From Bog-793 sp963823945 (GTDB lineage Bacteria; Actinomycetota; Acidimicrobiia; Acidimicrobiales; Bog-793), in assembly GCA_963823945.1 (NCBI GenBank), contig CAWGNK010000003.1:558001-622000 (forward strand): 64,000 nt of DNA, read 5' to 3'. Positions 51,704 to 62,092 of the stretch are shown here, piece by piece. The position numbers and the translations under genes were made by a program. How positions within the stretch are numbered: the first letter of the stretch is position 1; each line of letters opens with the position of its first letter. The notes beneath the pieces are model-generated. The model saw only the letters and a program-made list of their open reading frames with translations, had not been told where the DNA came from and did not search any database.

Positions 51704-52813
51704 TCAGCCGAAGCTCGACCGGATGCGGGAGATGATGCCGGGCTCTTCGGAGGCCAGCTCCTCGCCCCGCTGGGCGGCGAGCTCTCGCAGCAGGCGCTCC
51801 TGGTCCTTCGTGAGGCCCGTCGGCGTGTCGACGAAGATCTGGACGTGGAGGTCGCCGCGGTTGCGCCCCCGCACCTCGGGTACGCCGCGCCCTTTCAGCC
51901 GGACGACCCGGCCGGACTGGGTCCCGGGCGGGACGGTGATCGTCTCGGTCCCGTCGAGGGTCTCGATGTCGATCTCGGCGCCGAGCGCGGCCTGCGCCAT
52001 CGACACGTGCTCGGTGGTGACGAGATCGGTTCCGGAACGCTCGAATCTGGCGTGCGGCGCAACCCGGACGTGGACGTAGAGATCCCCCGGGATGCCGCCG
52101 CGCACCGCCGGCGCGCCGGCACCGGTGATGCGCAGCGTCGTGCCGTTGTCGACGCCGCTGGGCACGTCGACGGTGATCGTCCGTTCGTCGAGGCGACGGC
52201 CGTCGCCCCGGCAGTCCGCGCAGCGCGACTCGATGACCTCGCCGATCCCCCGGCAACGGTTGCACGGCGTCGTGCTCACGACCTGGCCGAGGATCGACTG
52301 GCGCACCCGGCGCTGCTGGCCGGAGCCGCCGCATTGGGTGCAGGTGACGGGGCTCGTCCCCGGCCGGGCTCCGGATCCCGAGCACGTCGCGCAGGCGACG
52401 ACGCCGCGGAACGTGATCGGCCGCTCCGCGCCGAACACGGCGTCCTCGAAGCGCAGATCGAGGGTCACCTCGACGTCCTCGCCGCGCCGGGTCGTGTTGG
52501 CGGTCGGGGCCCCGAACCCGCCGCCGGCGAAGAAGGCGTTGAACAGGTCGCCGAACCCGGCCGTGAAGACGTCGCCCGGGCCGGGCTGGCCGAGGCGCTC
52601 GCCATCGGGGCCGAACATGTCGTAGCGGCGACGGCGTTCGGGGTCCCGCAGGGTCTCGTAGGCGAGCGTGACCTCCTTGAAGCGCGCCTCAGACTCGGCG
52701 TCACCGCTCGTGTCGGGGTGGAGCTCGCGGGCGAGGCGCCTGTACGCACGCTTGATCTCGTCCTCGGTCGCGGCGCGCCCCACGCCGAGCAGCTCGTAGA
52801 AGTCCTGTGCCAC
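51704..52813 (-). CDS. dnaJ: chaperone DnaJ
   Basis: 369 residues. The J domain has DFYELLGVGRAATEDEIKRA and the HPD tripeptide in ARELHPDTSG. A Gly/Phe-rich segment follows (AGFGDLFNAFFAGGGFG), then four CxxCxGxG-type zinc repeats (CATCSGSG, CTQCGGSG, CNRCRGIG, CADCRGDG) and the C-terminal client-binding domains. This is a full type-I DnaJ, co-chaperone of DnaK, which is not in this window. GTG 52813 is 24 bases after hrcA, so it is in the HrcA-regulated unit. Its TGA is in frame with rsmE. Confidence 0.95.
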   Translation of the reverse strand: MAQDFYELLGVGRAATEDEIKRAYRRLARELHPDTSGDAESEARFKEVTLAYETLRDPERRRRYDMFGPDGERLGQPGPGDVFTAGFGDLFNAFFAGGGFGAPTANTTRRGEDVEVTLDLRFEDAVFGAERPITFRGVVACATCSGSGARPGTSPVTCTQCGGSGQQRRVRQSILGQVVSTTPCNRCRGIGEVIESRCADCRGDGRRLDERTITVDVPSGVDNGTTLRITGAGAPAVRGGIPGDLYVHVRVAPHARFERSGTDLVTTEHVSMAQAALGAEIDIETLDGTETITVPPGTQSGRVVRLKGRGVPEVRGRNRGDLHVQIFVDTPTGLTKDQERLLRELAAQRGEELASEEPGIISRIRSSFG

Positions 52814-52837
52814 TAGCGGATCACCATGCCGGGCGGC

Positions 52838-53860
52838 CTAGTTTCCCGACAGCTCGTGACTGAGACGCTGGCTGACGACGGCGACGGTGGCGAGTGCCTG
52901 CGGGTAGTTCATCCGGGTCGGCCCGAGGACCCCGATCGTGCCGACGAGCTCGTTGCCGACCTCGTAGGGCGCGACGACGAGCGAACACTCGGCGAGCGAG
53001 GCCAGCCCGCTCTCGGTGCCGATCGCGACCGAACGGCCCTGGGCGAGCAGGTCGCTGATCAGCGAGACGACGACGAAGGACTGCTCGAGAATCCCGAGCA
53101 CCTCGCGCACGGTGTCGACGGCGGTGAACTGGTCCGCCATGTGCGAGGCGCCGCCGACGTAGACGTCCTCGTCGCCGGGCTGGGAGCCCGGGATCCCGGG
53201 GAGCACGGCGCAGCAGGACTGCACGAGCCGGTCGACGGTGGCGTCGCCCGACGTCCTCGGGGGCCCGAGGCGGCCGGGGGTCTGGCCGGGCAGCTGCTCG
53301 CGCAGGGCCTGGTTCGCCCGCTCGACCTCGTCGTCGGTGAGCGCCCCGTCGATCTCGAGCGACCGCTTCTCGACGGCGCCGTCGGAGAGCACGACGACGA
53401 GGAGTGCCGTGCGCGGCCCGAGCCGGGTGAGCAGCGACGACCGGATGCTGAGGGCCCCGTGGGCCGGTGCGACGACGACCGAGGCGTAGTCGGTCAGCTG
53501 GGAGAGCAGGCGCGAGGTGTCGCGCAGCATCCGCTCGAGCTGACCGTGGGCGTGCTCGAAGAACGCCTCGACCTGTTCCTCGCTCGCCGGGTCGAGGGCG
53601 GAGGCGCCGAGCTGGTCGACGAAGAAGCGGTACCCCTTGTCCGTCGGGACGCGCCCGGCGCTCGTGTGGGGGTGCGTGAGGTAGCCCTCGCGCTCGAGGG
53701 CGGCCATGTCCGAGCGCACGGTCGCCGCCGAGACGTCGATCTCCCCGTCGCGCACGACGTGGGCTGAGCCGATCGGCTGCCCGGTCTGGATGTGCTCCGA
53801 GATCACCCTGCGCAGGATCGTGGACTTCCTCGCGTCGAGCGCTGGGTCCTCTGTCGCCAC
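52838..53860 (-). CDS. hrcA: heat-inducible transcription repressor HrcA
   Basis: 340 residues. The N-terminal winged helix is ILRRVISEHIQTGQPIGSAH with SAATVRSDMAALEREGYLTH, and HTSAGRVPTDKGYRFFVD is the signature linker. The dimerisation and GAF-like domains follow, ending GPTRMNYPQALATVAVVSQR. It represses chaperone genes through CIRCE. The frame is open to 53914, but that codon lies within the CIRCE element, so GTG 53860 with GAGG 8 bases upstream is the start. It is autoregulated with dnaJ from the CIRCE site at 53906-53936. Confidence 0.95.
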   Translation of the reverse strand: MATEDPALDARKSTILRRVISEHIQTGQPIGSAHVVRDGEIDVSAATVRSDMAALEREGYLTHPHTSAGRVPTDKGYRFFVDQLGASALDPASEEQVEAFFEHAHGQLERMLRDTSRLLSQLTDYASVVVAPAHGALSIRSSLLTRLGPRTALLVVVLSDGAVEKRSLEIDGALTDDEVERANQALREQLPGQTPGRLGPPRTSGDATVDRLVQSCCAVLPGIPGSQPGDEDVYVGGASHMADQFTAVDTVREVLGILEQSFVVVSLISDLLAQGRSVAIGTESGLASLAECSLVVAPYEVGNELVGTIGVLGPTRMNYPQALATVAVVSQRLSHELSGN

Positions 53861-53905
53861 GTCTTTCGCCTCACGCTCTGGTGTGATCCGCCCGGGAACG
53901 CCCCC

Positions 53906-53936
53906 GATCAGCACTCGATTCTACCGAGTGCTGATC
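53906..53936 (-). promoter_or_regulatory. CIRCE operator enclosing a -10 box, upstream of hrcA
   Basis: GATCAGCACTC, 9 bases, GAGTGCTGATC: a perfect 11-bp inverted repeat containing the CIRCE core AGCACTC-N9-GAGTGCT. On the minus strand the 9-base centre supplies TAGAAT (53918-53923), a good -10, so HrcA bound here would block RNA polymerase directly. Transcription would start near 53911, about 50 bases before hrcA. Confidence 0.95.
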
Positions 53937-53971
53937 GAGCCGGACACCGGGGGACCAGAGGGGTGGGCCGC

Positions 53972-55759
<1,788 letters not shown>

Positions 55760-55898
55760 GCACCCATCGTGCCATCTCCGCCGGACGGGCCCCCGACTGG
55801 CCTGCTCGCGGGGCGCACGGTCAGGCCATGCCTCCTGGCCTGGTACGATGCGCCGCCCGTCCAGGCACGGAATCATCGGTACCATCGCAAGGGAATCC

Positions 55899-56174
55899 AT
55901 GGCGAACATCAAGAGTCAGATCAAGCGCATCGGCCAGAACGAGGCCCGGCGCGAGCGCAACAAGTCCGTGCGCTCGGAGCTGAAGACGCGCACGAAAAGC
56001 GCACTGTTCGCGGCCGATGACGGTGCCGACGACGTCGCGGCGAAGGTCGCCTCGGCGGCACGACGCATCGACAAGGCAGCCGCCCAGGGGATCATCCACC
56101 CCAACCAGGCGGCCCGTCGCAAGTCGCGGCTGATGCGGGCCGTCGCCCGGACAGGCGAGACGGCCGAGAGCTGA
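55899..56174 (+). CDS. rpsT: 30S ribosomal protein S20
   Basis: 91 residues, strongly basic: ANIKSQIKRIGQNEARRERN at the N-terminus and IHPNQAARRKSRLMRAV near the end, the standard S20 pattern that packs against 16S rRNA. ATG 55899 has AAGGGA 4 bases upstream. TACGAT at 55845-55850 is a likely -10. It is divergent from lepA and monocistronic. Confidence 0.96.
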   Translation: MANIKSQIKRIGQNEARRERNKSVRSELKTRTKSALFAADDGADDVAAKVASAARRIDKAAAQGIIHPNQAARRKSRLMRAVARTGETAES

Positions 56175-56185
56175 GCGGTCCCGCG

Positions 56186-57478
56186 TCAGCCGGCGGCTGG
56201 GGCGGTGCGATACGGCGGCGAGCCGCCGTCGAGCGCGCGGAGCATCGACGTCGCGTCCCCCTCGAATCCGAGCGCCCAGACCCCGACGCCCCCGAGGTGG
56301 AACTCGGCCGCGAGGGCGCGCTTTATCGCGACGCTCACCGGGTTGTCGAACCAGGTCTCGTGCCAGGTCGAGCCGACCCTGAAGCGTGTCCACACCGTCT
56401 GGGAGCCGGGGTCCCACAAGGGCGTCCGGCCGCCGGCGGCGATCGTCTCGTACGTCTCAACCGTCGGCGACTCGGTCAGCGCGAGCGACCCGGGTGCCCC
56501 GGTCATCGTCGTGAAGTCGACGCCGTAGAAGGGGATCCCGAGGATCAGCTTCGAGGCCGGCACGACCTTGCGGTACTGGATGAGCGACTGGACGTCGCTC
56601 AGCCCGAGGTCCCCGTTGGTGAGCGGGGCGTTCGCCGTCGAGTTCGCGGTCTGCTCCATGTCGTAGTCCATGATGAACACCTGGTCGACGAGGGGCGCGA
56701 GCTTCGCGACGTCGAAGAAGTCCCTCGAGTTCCCAGCCGACTGCGGGTAGCAGTTGAGGACGACCGTCTTGTCCATCCCGTCGTGACGCAGCGCCGTCAC
56801 GAAGTCGGCCGTGAACCGGACGAAACCGGCGCGGTCGGCCTGCGAGGTGCCCTCGATGTCGATGTCGACCCCGTCCAGTCCCCCCGCGGCGACGGCCTGG
56901 GCCATCGCTGCGGCGAGGCGGGCACTCGTCGGCCCCGGGTCGTGCGCGAGGTTGTCGATGACGCCGGGGTCGGTCGTCGCGATGGTGAAGAGCACACGGT
57001 CGCCGGCCGCGTGCGCGGCGGCGGTAAGCGAGCCGTAGCCGGTGGTGGAATAAAAGGCCCAACCGGGTCCGGTCTGGAGGAATCCGCCGTCGCGGGCCAC
57101 CTCGACCCCGTAGAGGGCGATGACGCTCGTGTCGGCGAGGTCAGCGGCGCTGAGATCCGGGGCTTCCCAGTACGGGACGAAGCCGAGCACCTCCTCCGGC
57201 GCGAGCGGCGCCCGGAAGAGCTTGGCCGGCACACCGGGGGCGGCGACAACTCGGGAGGACACCACGGGGATCTTCACCGCCACGAGCGCGTCGGCGGCCT
57301 TCGCCGTCGAGGCCTCTTGTGCGAGCAGGCGCTTTATGGCCCGGGCGGCGATCTGGGCGGGCGTGAGCCTCGGGGCGGGGGTCCGGAACACGCCGGAAGC
57401 CACCGCCGCGACGAGCACGACCCCGAGCAGGACGACGAGTCCGGCGGCGATCCGGGCCGGGTGTTTGGGCGCGGCCAC
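56186..57478 (-). CDS. membrane-anchored GH18-like glycoside hydrolase
   Basis: About 430 residues. A single hydrophobic anchor lies at residues 9-31, followed by a helical stalk and a TIM barrel that begins EVLGFVPYWEAPDLSAADLA. The GH18 catalytic signature DxxDxDxE is intact as DGVDIDIE (202-209), with FIMDYDME and LGIPFYGVDF further on. Related proteins (spore-lysin YaaH or chitinase-like) act on N-acetylglucosamine-containing polymers, so a cell-wall role is likely. The start is uncertain: GTG 57478 places TACGCT 9 bases upstream, while the frame is open to 57595. It is convergent with rpsT. Confidence 0.85.
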   Translation of the reverse strand: MAAPKHPARIAAGLVVLLGVVLVAAVASGVFRTPAPRLTPAQIAARAIKRLLAQEASTAKAADALVAVKIPVVSSRVVAAPGVPAKLFRAPLAPEEVLGFVPYWEAPDLSAADLADTSVIALYGVEVARDGGFLQTGPGWAFYSTTGYGSLTAAAHAAGDRVLFTIATTDPGVIDNLAHDPGPTSARLAAAMAQAVAAGGLDGVDIDIEGTSQADRAGFVRFTADFVTALRHDGMDKTVVLNCYPQSAGNSRDFFDVAKLAPLVDQVFIMDYDMEQTANSTANAPLTNGDLGLSDVQSLIQYRKVVPASKLILGIPFYGVDFTTMTGAPGSLALTESPTVETYETIAAGGRTPLWDPGSQTVWTRFRVGSTWHETWFDNPVSVAIKRALAAEFHLGGVGVWALGFEGDATSMLRALDGGSPPYRTAPAAG

Positions 57479-57569
57479 AGTGCCCGAAGCGTAACGGAGC
57501 GCCGCTGCCAGATCGCGACGCTGGCTAACCTGGCTTTGAGAGGTGCTGCGGCCATTTTGGAGGCGCAAG

Positions 57570-57764
57570 TTGCGAGTCGTCGTCGACTTTGACACCTGTC
57601 AGTCCAACGCCGTCTGCATGGGGATCGTGCCGGCCGTGTTCGAGGTCCGTGACGACGGGTACCTCTACGTCCTCGAGGAGCACCCGGGCGAGGAGCTGCG
57701 CAGCCTCGTCGAGGAGGCGGTGACGTCGTGCCCGACCGGGGCGATCTCGATCGAGGAGGAGTGA
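57570..57764 (+). CDS. small [3Fe-4S]-type ferredoxin
   Basis: 64 residues. Cluster ligands fit the P450-type single-cluster ferredoxin: Cys8 and Cys14 in DTCQSNAVCMG, and Cys54 in SCPTGAI. The second Cys of the usual CxxCxxC is replaced, leaving three ligands and hence probably a [3Fe-4S] cluster. TTG 57570 has GGAGG 6 bases upstream. The stop overlaps the gltX start (GTGA). Such ferredoxins usually serve cytochrome P450s; none is in this window. Confidence 0.88.
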   Translation: MRVVVDFDTCQSNAVCMGIVPAVFEVRDDGYLYVLEEHPGEELRSLVEEAVTSCPTGAISIEEE

Positions 57765-59194
57765 CCGCGCCGGCGACAGTGCGCGTCCGCTTCGCTCCCT
57801 CCCCAACGGGCTACTTCCACGTCGGAGGTGCCCGGACGGCGCTGCACAACTGGTTGTTCGCCCGGCGCGCCGGCGGGCAGTTCATCCTCCGCATCGAGGA
57901 CACCGATCGGGAGCGCAGCCACCCGGACTGGACCGCGGGGATCCTCTCGGCGCTCGAATGGCTCGGCATCAACTGGGATGAGGGCCCGTACCTGCAGTCG
58001 GAGCGCCGGGGCCTCTACGAGGACGCGGCGCGTCGGCTCTACGAGTCCGGCCACGCCTACGCCTGCGACTGCACGCGCGCCGCAGTCGATGAGCGAACAC
58101 GCGCGAACCAGACCCCCGGCTACGACGGCTACTGCCGGGAGCGCGGGCTCACGCCCGGCCCGGGCCGCGTCCTGCGATTCCGCGTCCCCGACGAGGGCGT
58201 GACCCTCGTGCGGGACATAGTGCGCGGCAACGTCGAGTTCGCCAACTCGACGATCGAGGACTTCGTGCTGGTGAAGTCGAACGGGGACCCGTTGTTCGTC
58301 CTCGCGGTGGTCGTCGACGACATGGCGATGGAGATCACCCACGTCATCCGGGCGGAGGAACACCTGCCGACCACGCCGAAGGCTGTCATGGTCTGGCAGG
58401 CGCTCGGCGGGGCGCCACTGCCCGTCTTCGCGCACCTGCCCGTGCTCGTGAACGAGCAGCGCCAGAAGCTGTCGAAGCGGCGTGACCGCGTCGCCGTCGA
58501 GGACTACCGGGACCAGGGCTACCTGCCCGAAGCGATGCGGAACTACCTGGCCCTGCTCGGCTGGGGCCCTCCCGACCAGCGGGAGTTCCTCACCGTCGAG
58601 GAGATGATCGGCGAGTTCCGTCTCGAGGACGTCAACGTCTCACCGGCGTTCTTCGACGAGAAGCGGCTCGCGCACTTCAACGGTGTCTACATCCGGGCGC
58701 TCGGCGTGGAGGATTTCGTCGGGCGCATGAGACGCTTCCTCGCCGACACGACGGTCCCGTGGCCCGCCGGTACCTACGACGAGGGGCAGGTCGTGCGCCT
58801 CGCCCCGCTCATCCAGGAGCGTGTCGCCACGCTCGGCGAGGTCGTCGGCTACCTCGAGTTCCTGTTCGACGAGCCGTTCGTCGTCGACCCGCCCTCGTTC
58901 GACAAGGTGGTGCGCCGCGACGGAGGGGCGAAAGCGATCCTCGAGGAGGCGGGGGAGCTGTTCGGCAAGGATCCGTGGACCGCCGAGGCATTGCGCCTCT
59001 CGCTCACCACCATCGCCGGGCACGCCGAACGTAAGCTCGGCAAGGCGCAGGCTCCGGTGCGCGTCGCGACGATGGGATCGAGCGTGGGACTGCCGCTTTT
59101 CGAGTCGCTCGAGGTGCTCGGCAGGGAACGCACGCTGTCACGAATCGACGCCGCCCTCGCCGAACTGCTGGGACCTCAGGCGACGGACCGATAG
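57761..59194 (+). CDS. gltX: glutamyl-tRNA synthetase
   Basis: 477 residues, class I. The HIGH-like motif is in FAPSPTGYFHVGGARTAL and the KMSKS-like motif is NEQRQKLSKRRD. The catalytic core has FILRIEDTDRER and a C-terminal helical anticodon-binding domain. The enzyme loads Glu on tRNA-Glu, which also feeds the tetrapyrrole pathway. GTG 57761 overlaps the ferredoxin stop and has GAGGAGGA directly upstream. A tRNA-Glu(CTC) gene lies about 1 kb downstream. Confidence 0.95.
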   Translation: MTAPATVRVRFAPSPTGYFHVGGARTALHNWLFARRAGGQFILRIEDTDRERSHPDWTAGILSALEWLGINWDEGPYLQSERRGLYEDAARRLYESGHAYACDCTRAAVDERTRANQTPGYDGYCRERGLTPGPGRVLRFRVPDEGVTLVRDIVRGNVEFANSTIEDFVLVKSNGDPLFVLAVVVDDMAMEITHVIRAEEHLPTTPKAVMVWQALGGAPLPVFAHLPVLVNEQRQKLSKRRDRVAVEDYRDQGYLPEAMRNYLALLGWGPPDQREFLTVEEMIGEFRLEDVNVSPAFFDEKRLAHFNGVYIRALGVEDFVGRMRRFLADTTVPWPAGTYDEGQVVRLAPLIQERVATLGEVVGYLEFLFDEPFVVDPPSFDKVVRRDGGAKAILEEAGELFGKDPWTAEALRLSLTTIAGHAERKLGKAQAPVRVATMGSSVGLPLFESLEVLGRERTLSRIDAALAELLGPQATDR

Positions 59195-59208
59195 GGGGTG
59201 GCGAAACC

Positions 59209-59832
59209 ATGCTGTTCGGACCGGTTCGCCTGATCTCGAAGCTCCTCTCGCTCGTCGTCTTCGCGGCGGTGGTCTACGTCGTCGTGTGCGGCGTGCAGGT
59301 CGTGAACGCCTCCCGGCTGTCGACGGCACCGGACTCGGTGCGACCCGCCGCGGCGATCGTCGTCCTCGGCGAACCGGTCGCCAAAGCGGACCGCACGGAC
59401 CTCACGTCCCGGCTCCGCCAGGCGGCCCTCCTCTACCGGAGCAATCGCGCGCCGAAAGTCCTCCTCACGTGGTACCCGCCGTCGGCTGGCAAGGTGGGAT
59501 CCCTCTCCTATGACACGAACTGGCTCGAGGCGCATGGGGTCACGTCCTCGGCGTTGGTCGTGCGGGAGGCCCCCAACGCTGTCAAGACGTTGTCATTGGC
59601 GGCCAAGCTCTTCGACAGGCGAGGCAGCGGCGTCATTGTCGTCACCGATGCGATCGATGCCCTGTGGACTCAGGGCGCCGGGTCGGCGGACGGATTGACG
59701 CTGCAGGTGTCCCCGCCCCCGAGCTCGAAGAAGTTCGTGTTCGACGAACTGGGACCGCTGCTGCGCGAGTCAACCGGGGTCGCGGTCGGACGGGTGTTCG
59801 GATTCGGGAACGCGGCCTGGGCGGCCTACTAG
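59209..59832 (+). CDS. DUF218/YdcF-like membrane-anchored protein
   Basis: 207 residues. One N-terminal membrane helix (about 8-28) is followed by AAAIVVLGEPVAKADRTDLT and RLRQAALLYRSNRAPKVLLT, the DUF218 core, and SSALVVREAPNAVKTLSLAA. DUF218 proteins are thought to bind nucleotides or to handle envelope polymers (SanA and YdcF in E. coli). The function is not clear. ATG 59209 is 14 bases after gltX, with GGGGG 11 bases upstream, so cotranscription is likely. Confidence 0.75.
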   Translation: MLFGPVRLISKLLSLVVFAAVVYVVVCGVQVVNASRLSTAPDSVRPAAAIVVLGEPVAKADRTDLTSRLRQAALLYRSNRAPKVLLTWYPPSAGKVGSLSYDTNWLEAHGVTSSALVVREAPNAVKTLSLAAKLFDRRGSGVIVVTDAIDALWTQGAGSADGLTLQVSPPPSSKKFVFDELGPLLRESTGVAVGRVFGFGNAAWAAY

Positions 59833-59915
59833 CTCTCCCTGCCCGGCGTCCGGCTGGGCTGCCCTCCCTCGAGTCGTGGGCCCGCGCGAGAAGCCAGCAC
59901 CGTCGTGCCGACTGT

Positions 59916-59921
59916 TAGGAT
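59916..59921 (+). promoter_or_regulatory. probable -10 box for tRNA-Gln
   Basis: TAGGAT about 14 bases before the mature tRNA 5' end, giving a short precursor leader. Confidence 0.4.
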
Positions 59922-59935
59922 CGCCGAACGCCCAT

Positions 59936-60007
59936 TCGGGGGTGGTGTAATCGGCAACACGACAGGTTCTGGCCCTGTTATTGGGGGTTCGAGTCCTCCC
60001 CCCCGAG
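59936..60007 (+). tRNA. tRNA-Gln(CTG)
   Basis: A 72-base cloverleaf: acceptor TCGGGGG/CCCCCGA, anticodon stem ACAGG/CCTGT around loop TTCTGGC (anticodon CTG), T-arm GGGGGTTCGAGTCCTCCC, discriminator G. CCA follows in the DNA at 60008-60010. Confidence 0.94.
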
Positions 60008-60162
60008 CCAGCGGTGGAGTGCCTGTGGGATCGGCCAGACGAAGCACCTTTCGCCGCGCGGACCGGGCTTGCGCGAGGTGGGATCGCGCGCCGACGGCGT
60101 GCGTCGTTCAGTTGGCGGCGAATGCCGCGGGCGACGGTACGCGGGGCCGTGTCACACGCGGG

Positions 60163-60168
60163 TACGCT
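60163..60168 (+). promoter_or_regulatory. probable -10 box for tRNA-Glu
   Basis: TACGCT about 32 bases before the tRNA 5' end. Confidence 0.4.
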
Positions 60169-60200
60169 GCTGAACCGCCCACCTAGTGGGCGACGATCTT

Positions 60201-60273
60201 GGCCCCATCGTCTAGTGGCCTAGGACACCACCCTCTCAAGGTGGAGACACGGGTTCGAATCCCGTTGGGGCTG
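60201..60273 (+). tRNA. tRNA-Glu(CTC)
   Basis: A 73-base cloverleaf: acceptor GGCCCCA/TGGGGCT with the G1-U72 pair common in actinobacterial tRNA-Glu, anticodon stem CCACC/GGTGG around loop CTCTCAA (anticodon CTC), T-arm CGGGTTCGAATCCCG, discriminator G, CCA encoded at 60274-60276. Confidence 0.96.
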
Positions 60274-60413
60274 CCACGAAGTCTCCTCATTAGAGCAGTT
60301 CACAGCCCAATTCGTCAGAAGCTTCTTGCCAATTGCCAGCTCGCTACCGCATGAACCGCCAGCGTTCGTATTTGGCCAATGCTTCACGCTCGGATCGTGA
60401 TCGGCGAAACACT

Positions 60414-61415
60414 TCAGACCTTTCGTGGCTCGAGGGCCCATCTCGGGCCGAGCTGCTCGCTGATCGATTCCACAACTTGCTTTACCCGCTCCCGCCTGTC
60501 ACCTTGCGTCTCCAGCCACGCGACACCGCTACCCGCAAGCCGTTCGCGAAAGCGTTGCGTCATCCAACCTCGAAGGTGTTCCCCGTCCCGTAGTCCGTCC
60601 TGGGTGAAAGCGATGTCGTCGGAGGTGAGCGCGTACAGACAGGGCCTTCGTTCTGAGGCCATCTCCTCGACGACCTCGCACCGCCCGCCCACGTAGCGCT
60701 GGTGCCAGACTGCGGTGGCCAGCACGTCTGTGTCGCAGACAAGCACGGGCCCCGAACGCCTCGCTGCCTCATCTTCGAGTGTCGCCTGATGTCGCGCGAT
60801 GCTCTCGAAGTCTCGGCTTCTCCACAGGTGTTCGAGGCCGTGCTCCTCGGTGAACTGTCGGCCGTACTCGGGAACCCAGACGGTTCCAAGACGCCGCGCG
60901 AGGTCGGTGGCAAGCGTGGTCGTCCCTGTCGACTCGGCGCCCACGATGACGACTCGCCGGCAGTACCAAGCGCGCGCGGGCGCTGAGAGCATCTCCCAGT
61001 GGCCGACGAGGTCCGCCCGAATCTCGCGACCCGCTTCCGACGGCTTCTCCCGGCCTAACCGAACAGAGACAGCCCCGAGGCAGGAGGCGAGGAGATCTCC
61101 ATAGGGTTCGCCAGAGAAGACAGCCTCGACGTGTACGCGCGCAGCCGTAAGCCACTCGGCGTATCTGGCCGAACACGACGGGGTGCAGTCTGAGGTGTCG
61201 TGACCGCAGAGGTCCGGAGCGGTGATGACAGTGGCAGTCGGGAATGCCTCGACCAACCAGGTGACACGGACGTCCGCGGGCACATCCTCATCACCGTCGT
61301 CCACAACCACGCTCACCTGCTCCGAGGCGGCGATGGCCTCGCTGATCAGACGCAGATGACCGGTGTGAAGCGGCCAGAACTTGCCAAACACTACAGCCGA
61401 CCGAAACCGCTTCAC
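60414..61415 (-). CDS. nadR: NadR-type NMN adenylyltransferase / ribosylnicotinamide kinase
   Basis: 333 residues, two domains. The N-terminal nucleotidyltransferase has GKFWPLHTGHL (the HxGH motif) and an SxR-like region near the end of that domain. The C-terminal kinase domain opens with VIVGAESTGTTTLATDLARR, where NadR proteins have a P-loop GxESxGK(S/T); here the lysine is replaced by Thr. WVPEYGRQFTEEHG and VLVCDTDVLATAVWHQRY follow, as in the family. There is no N-terminal HTH, unlike the E. coli protein. GTG 61415 overlaps the pnuC stop (GTGA). It converts imported nicotinamide riboside to NAD. Confidence 0.88.
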   Translation of the reverse strand: MKRFRSAVVFGKFWPLHTGHLRLISEAIAASEQVSVVVDDGDEDVPADVRVTWLVEAFPTATVITAPDLCGHDTSDCTPSCSARYAEWLTAARVHVEAVFSGEPYGDLLASCLGAVSVRLGREKPSEAGREIRADLVGHWEMLSAPARAWYCRRVVIVGAESTGTTTLATDLARRLGTVWVPEYGRQFTEEHGLEHLWRSRDFESIARHQATLEDEAARRSGPVLVCDTDVLATAVWHQRYVGGRCEVVEEMASERRPCLYALTSDDIAFTQDGLRDGEHLRGWMTQRFRERLAGSGVAWLETQGDRRERVKQVVESISEQLGPRWALEPRKV

Positions 61416-62092
61416 GCGACCTCCGCCCTAGCCGGCACTGATCTAGCCGGTACTGATTTCGAGCCGATCTGTCCGCGCATTGCAAGCCGCCACTCGTGCA
61501 CGCCGAGGAAGCACATTGAGAGGAAGAGGACGTACACAACCGCGGTCAGATCTAGGCGTTTCACGACGTAGAGAGGGACGTAGACGACGTCAGCGGCGAT
61601 CCAGAAGTACCAGTTCTCGAGCTTCTTCCAATTGAGCAACGCCTGAGCGACTAGGGAAAGGCAGGTGGTCAGCGCATCCCAGAACGGGGCGATGTCCCGC
61701 ACCGCGCCGAGCGCGACCGTCAGCCCCCAGGTCCCGAAGCCGATAAAGACAAGACCAAGAGCGAGGGCCCACCGCGGGCTTCGACCGACGACGAGGCGTG
61801 TCCAATGCGATCCTCCATGCAGCCATTGCCACCATCCGGTGAATCCGAGCACGATGTAGAGGACCTGCAGACCGGAGTCGGCCCACAGCCGTGAAGTAGC
61901 AAACAGCACCAGGAAGAACGCCGAGTTGGCGATTCCAACTGGGAAATTGCTGATCCGGCTCTTTACCGTGAGCCACACGCACGCAGCTCCAGACACGAAG
62001 CCGAGAATCTCGGCCCAGCTCACGTGGTCGTTGCCCAGCACGAAGACGACCACGTTGAGTGGCGCCACGAGATGCGCTAGCCAGCTCAGCAT
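61412..62092 (-). CDS. pnuC: nicotinamide riboside transporter PnuC
   Basis: 226 residues with six to seven membrane helices. Diagnostic are LGFTGWWQWLHGG, LLNWKKLENWYFWIAADVVY (the NWxxWI motif) and the regular helix spacing of SWEET-like PnuC carriers. It takes up nicotinamide riboside, which NadR then phosphorylates. ATG 62092 agrees with the family N-terminus; the frame is open to 62158 with no ribosome site. The gene ends in a GTGA overlap with nadR and follows nrtR by 108 bases. Confidence 0.92.
   Translation of the reverse strand: MLSWLAHLVAPLNVVVFVLGNDHVSWAEILGFVSGAACVWLTVKSRISNFPVGIANSAFFLVLFATSRLWADSGLQVLYIVLGFTGWWQWLHGGSHWTRLVVGRSPRWALALGLVFIGFGTWGLTVALGAVRDIAPFWDALTTCLSLVAQALLNWKKLENWYFWIAADVVYVPLYVVKRLDLTAVVYVLFLSMCFLGVHEWRLAMRGQIGSKSVPARSVPARAEVA

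Noticed and set aside
53861..53914. Upstream extension of hrcA to the ATG at 53914
   Set aside because: That codon lies inside the CIRCE operator and near the predicted transcription start, so it cannot be the translation start.
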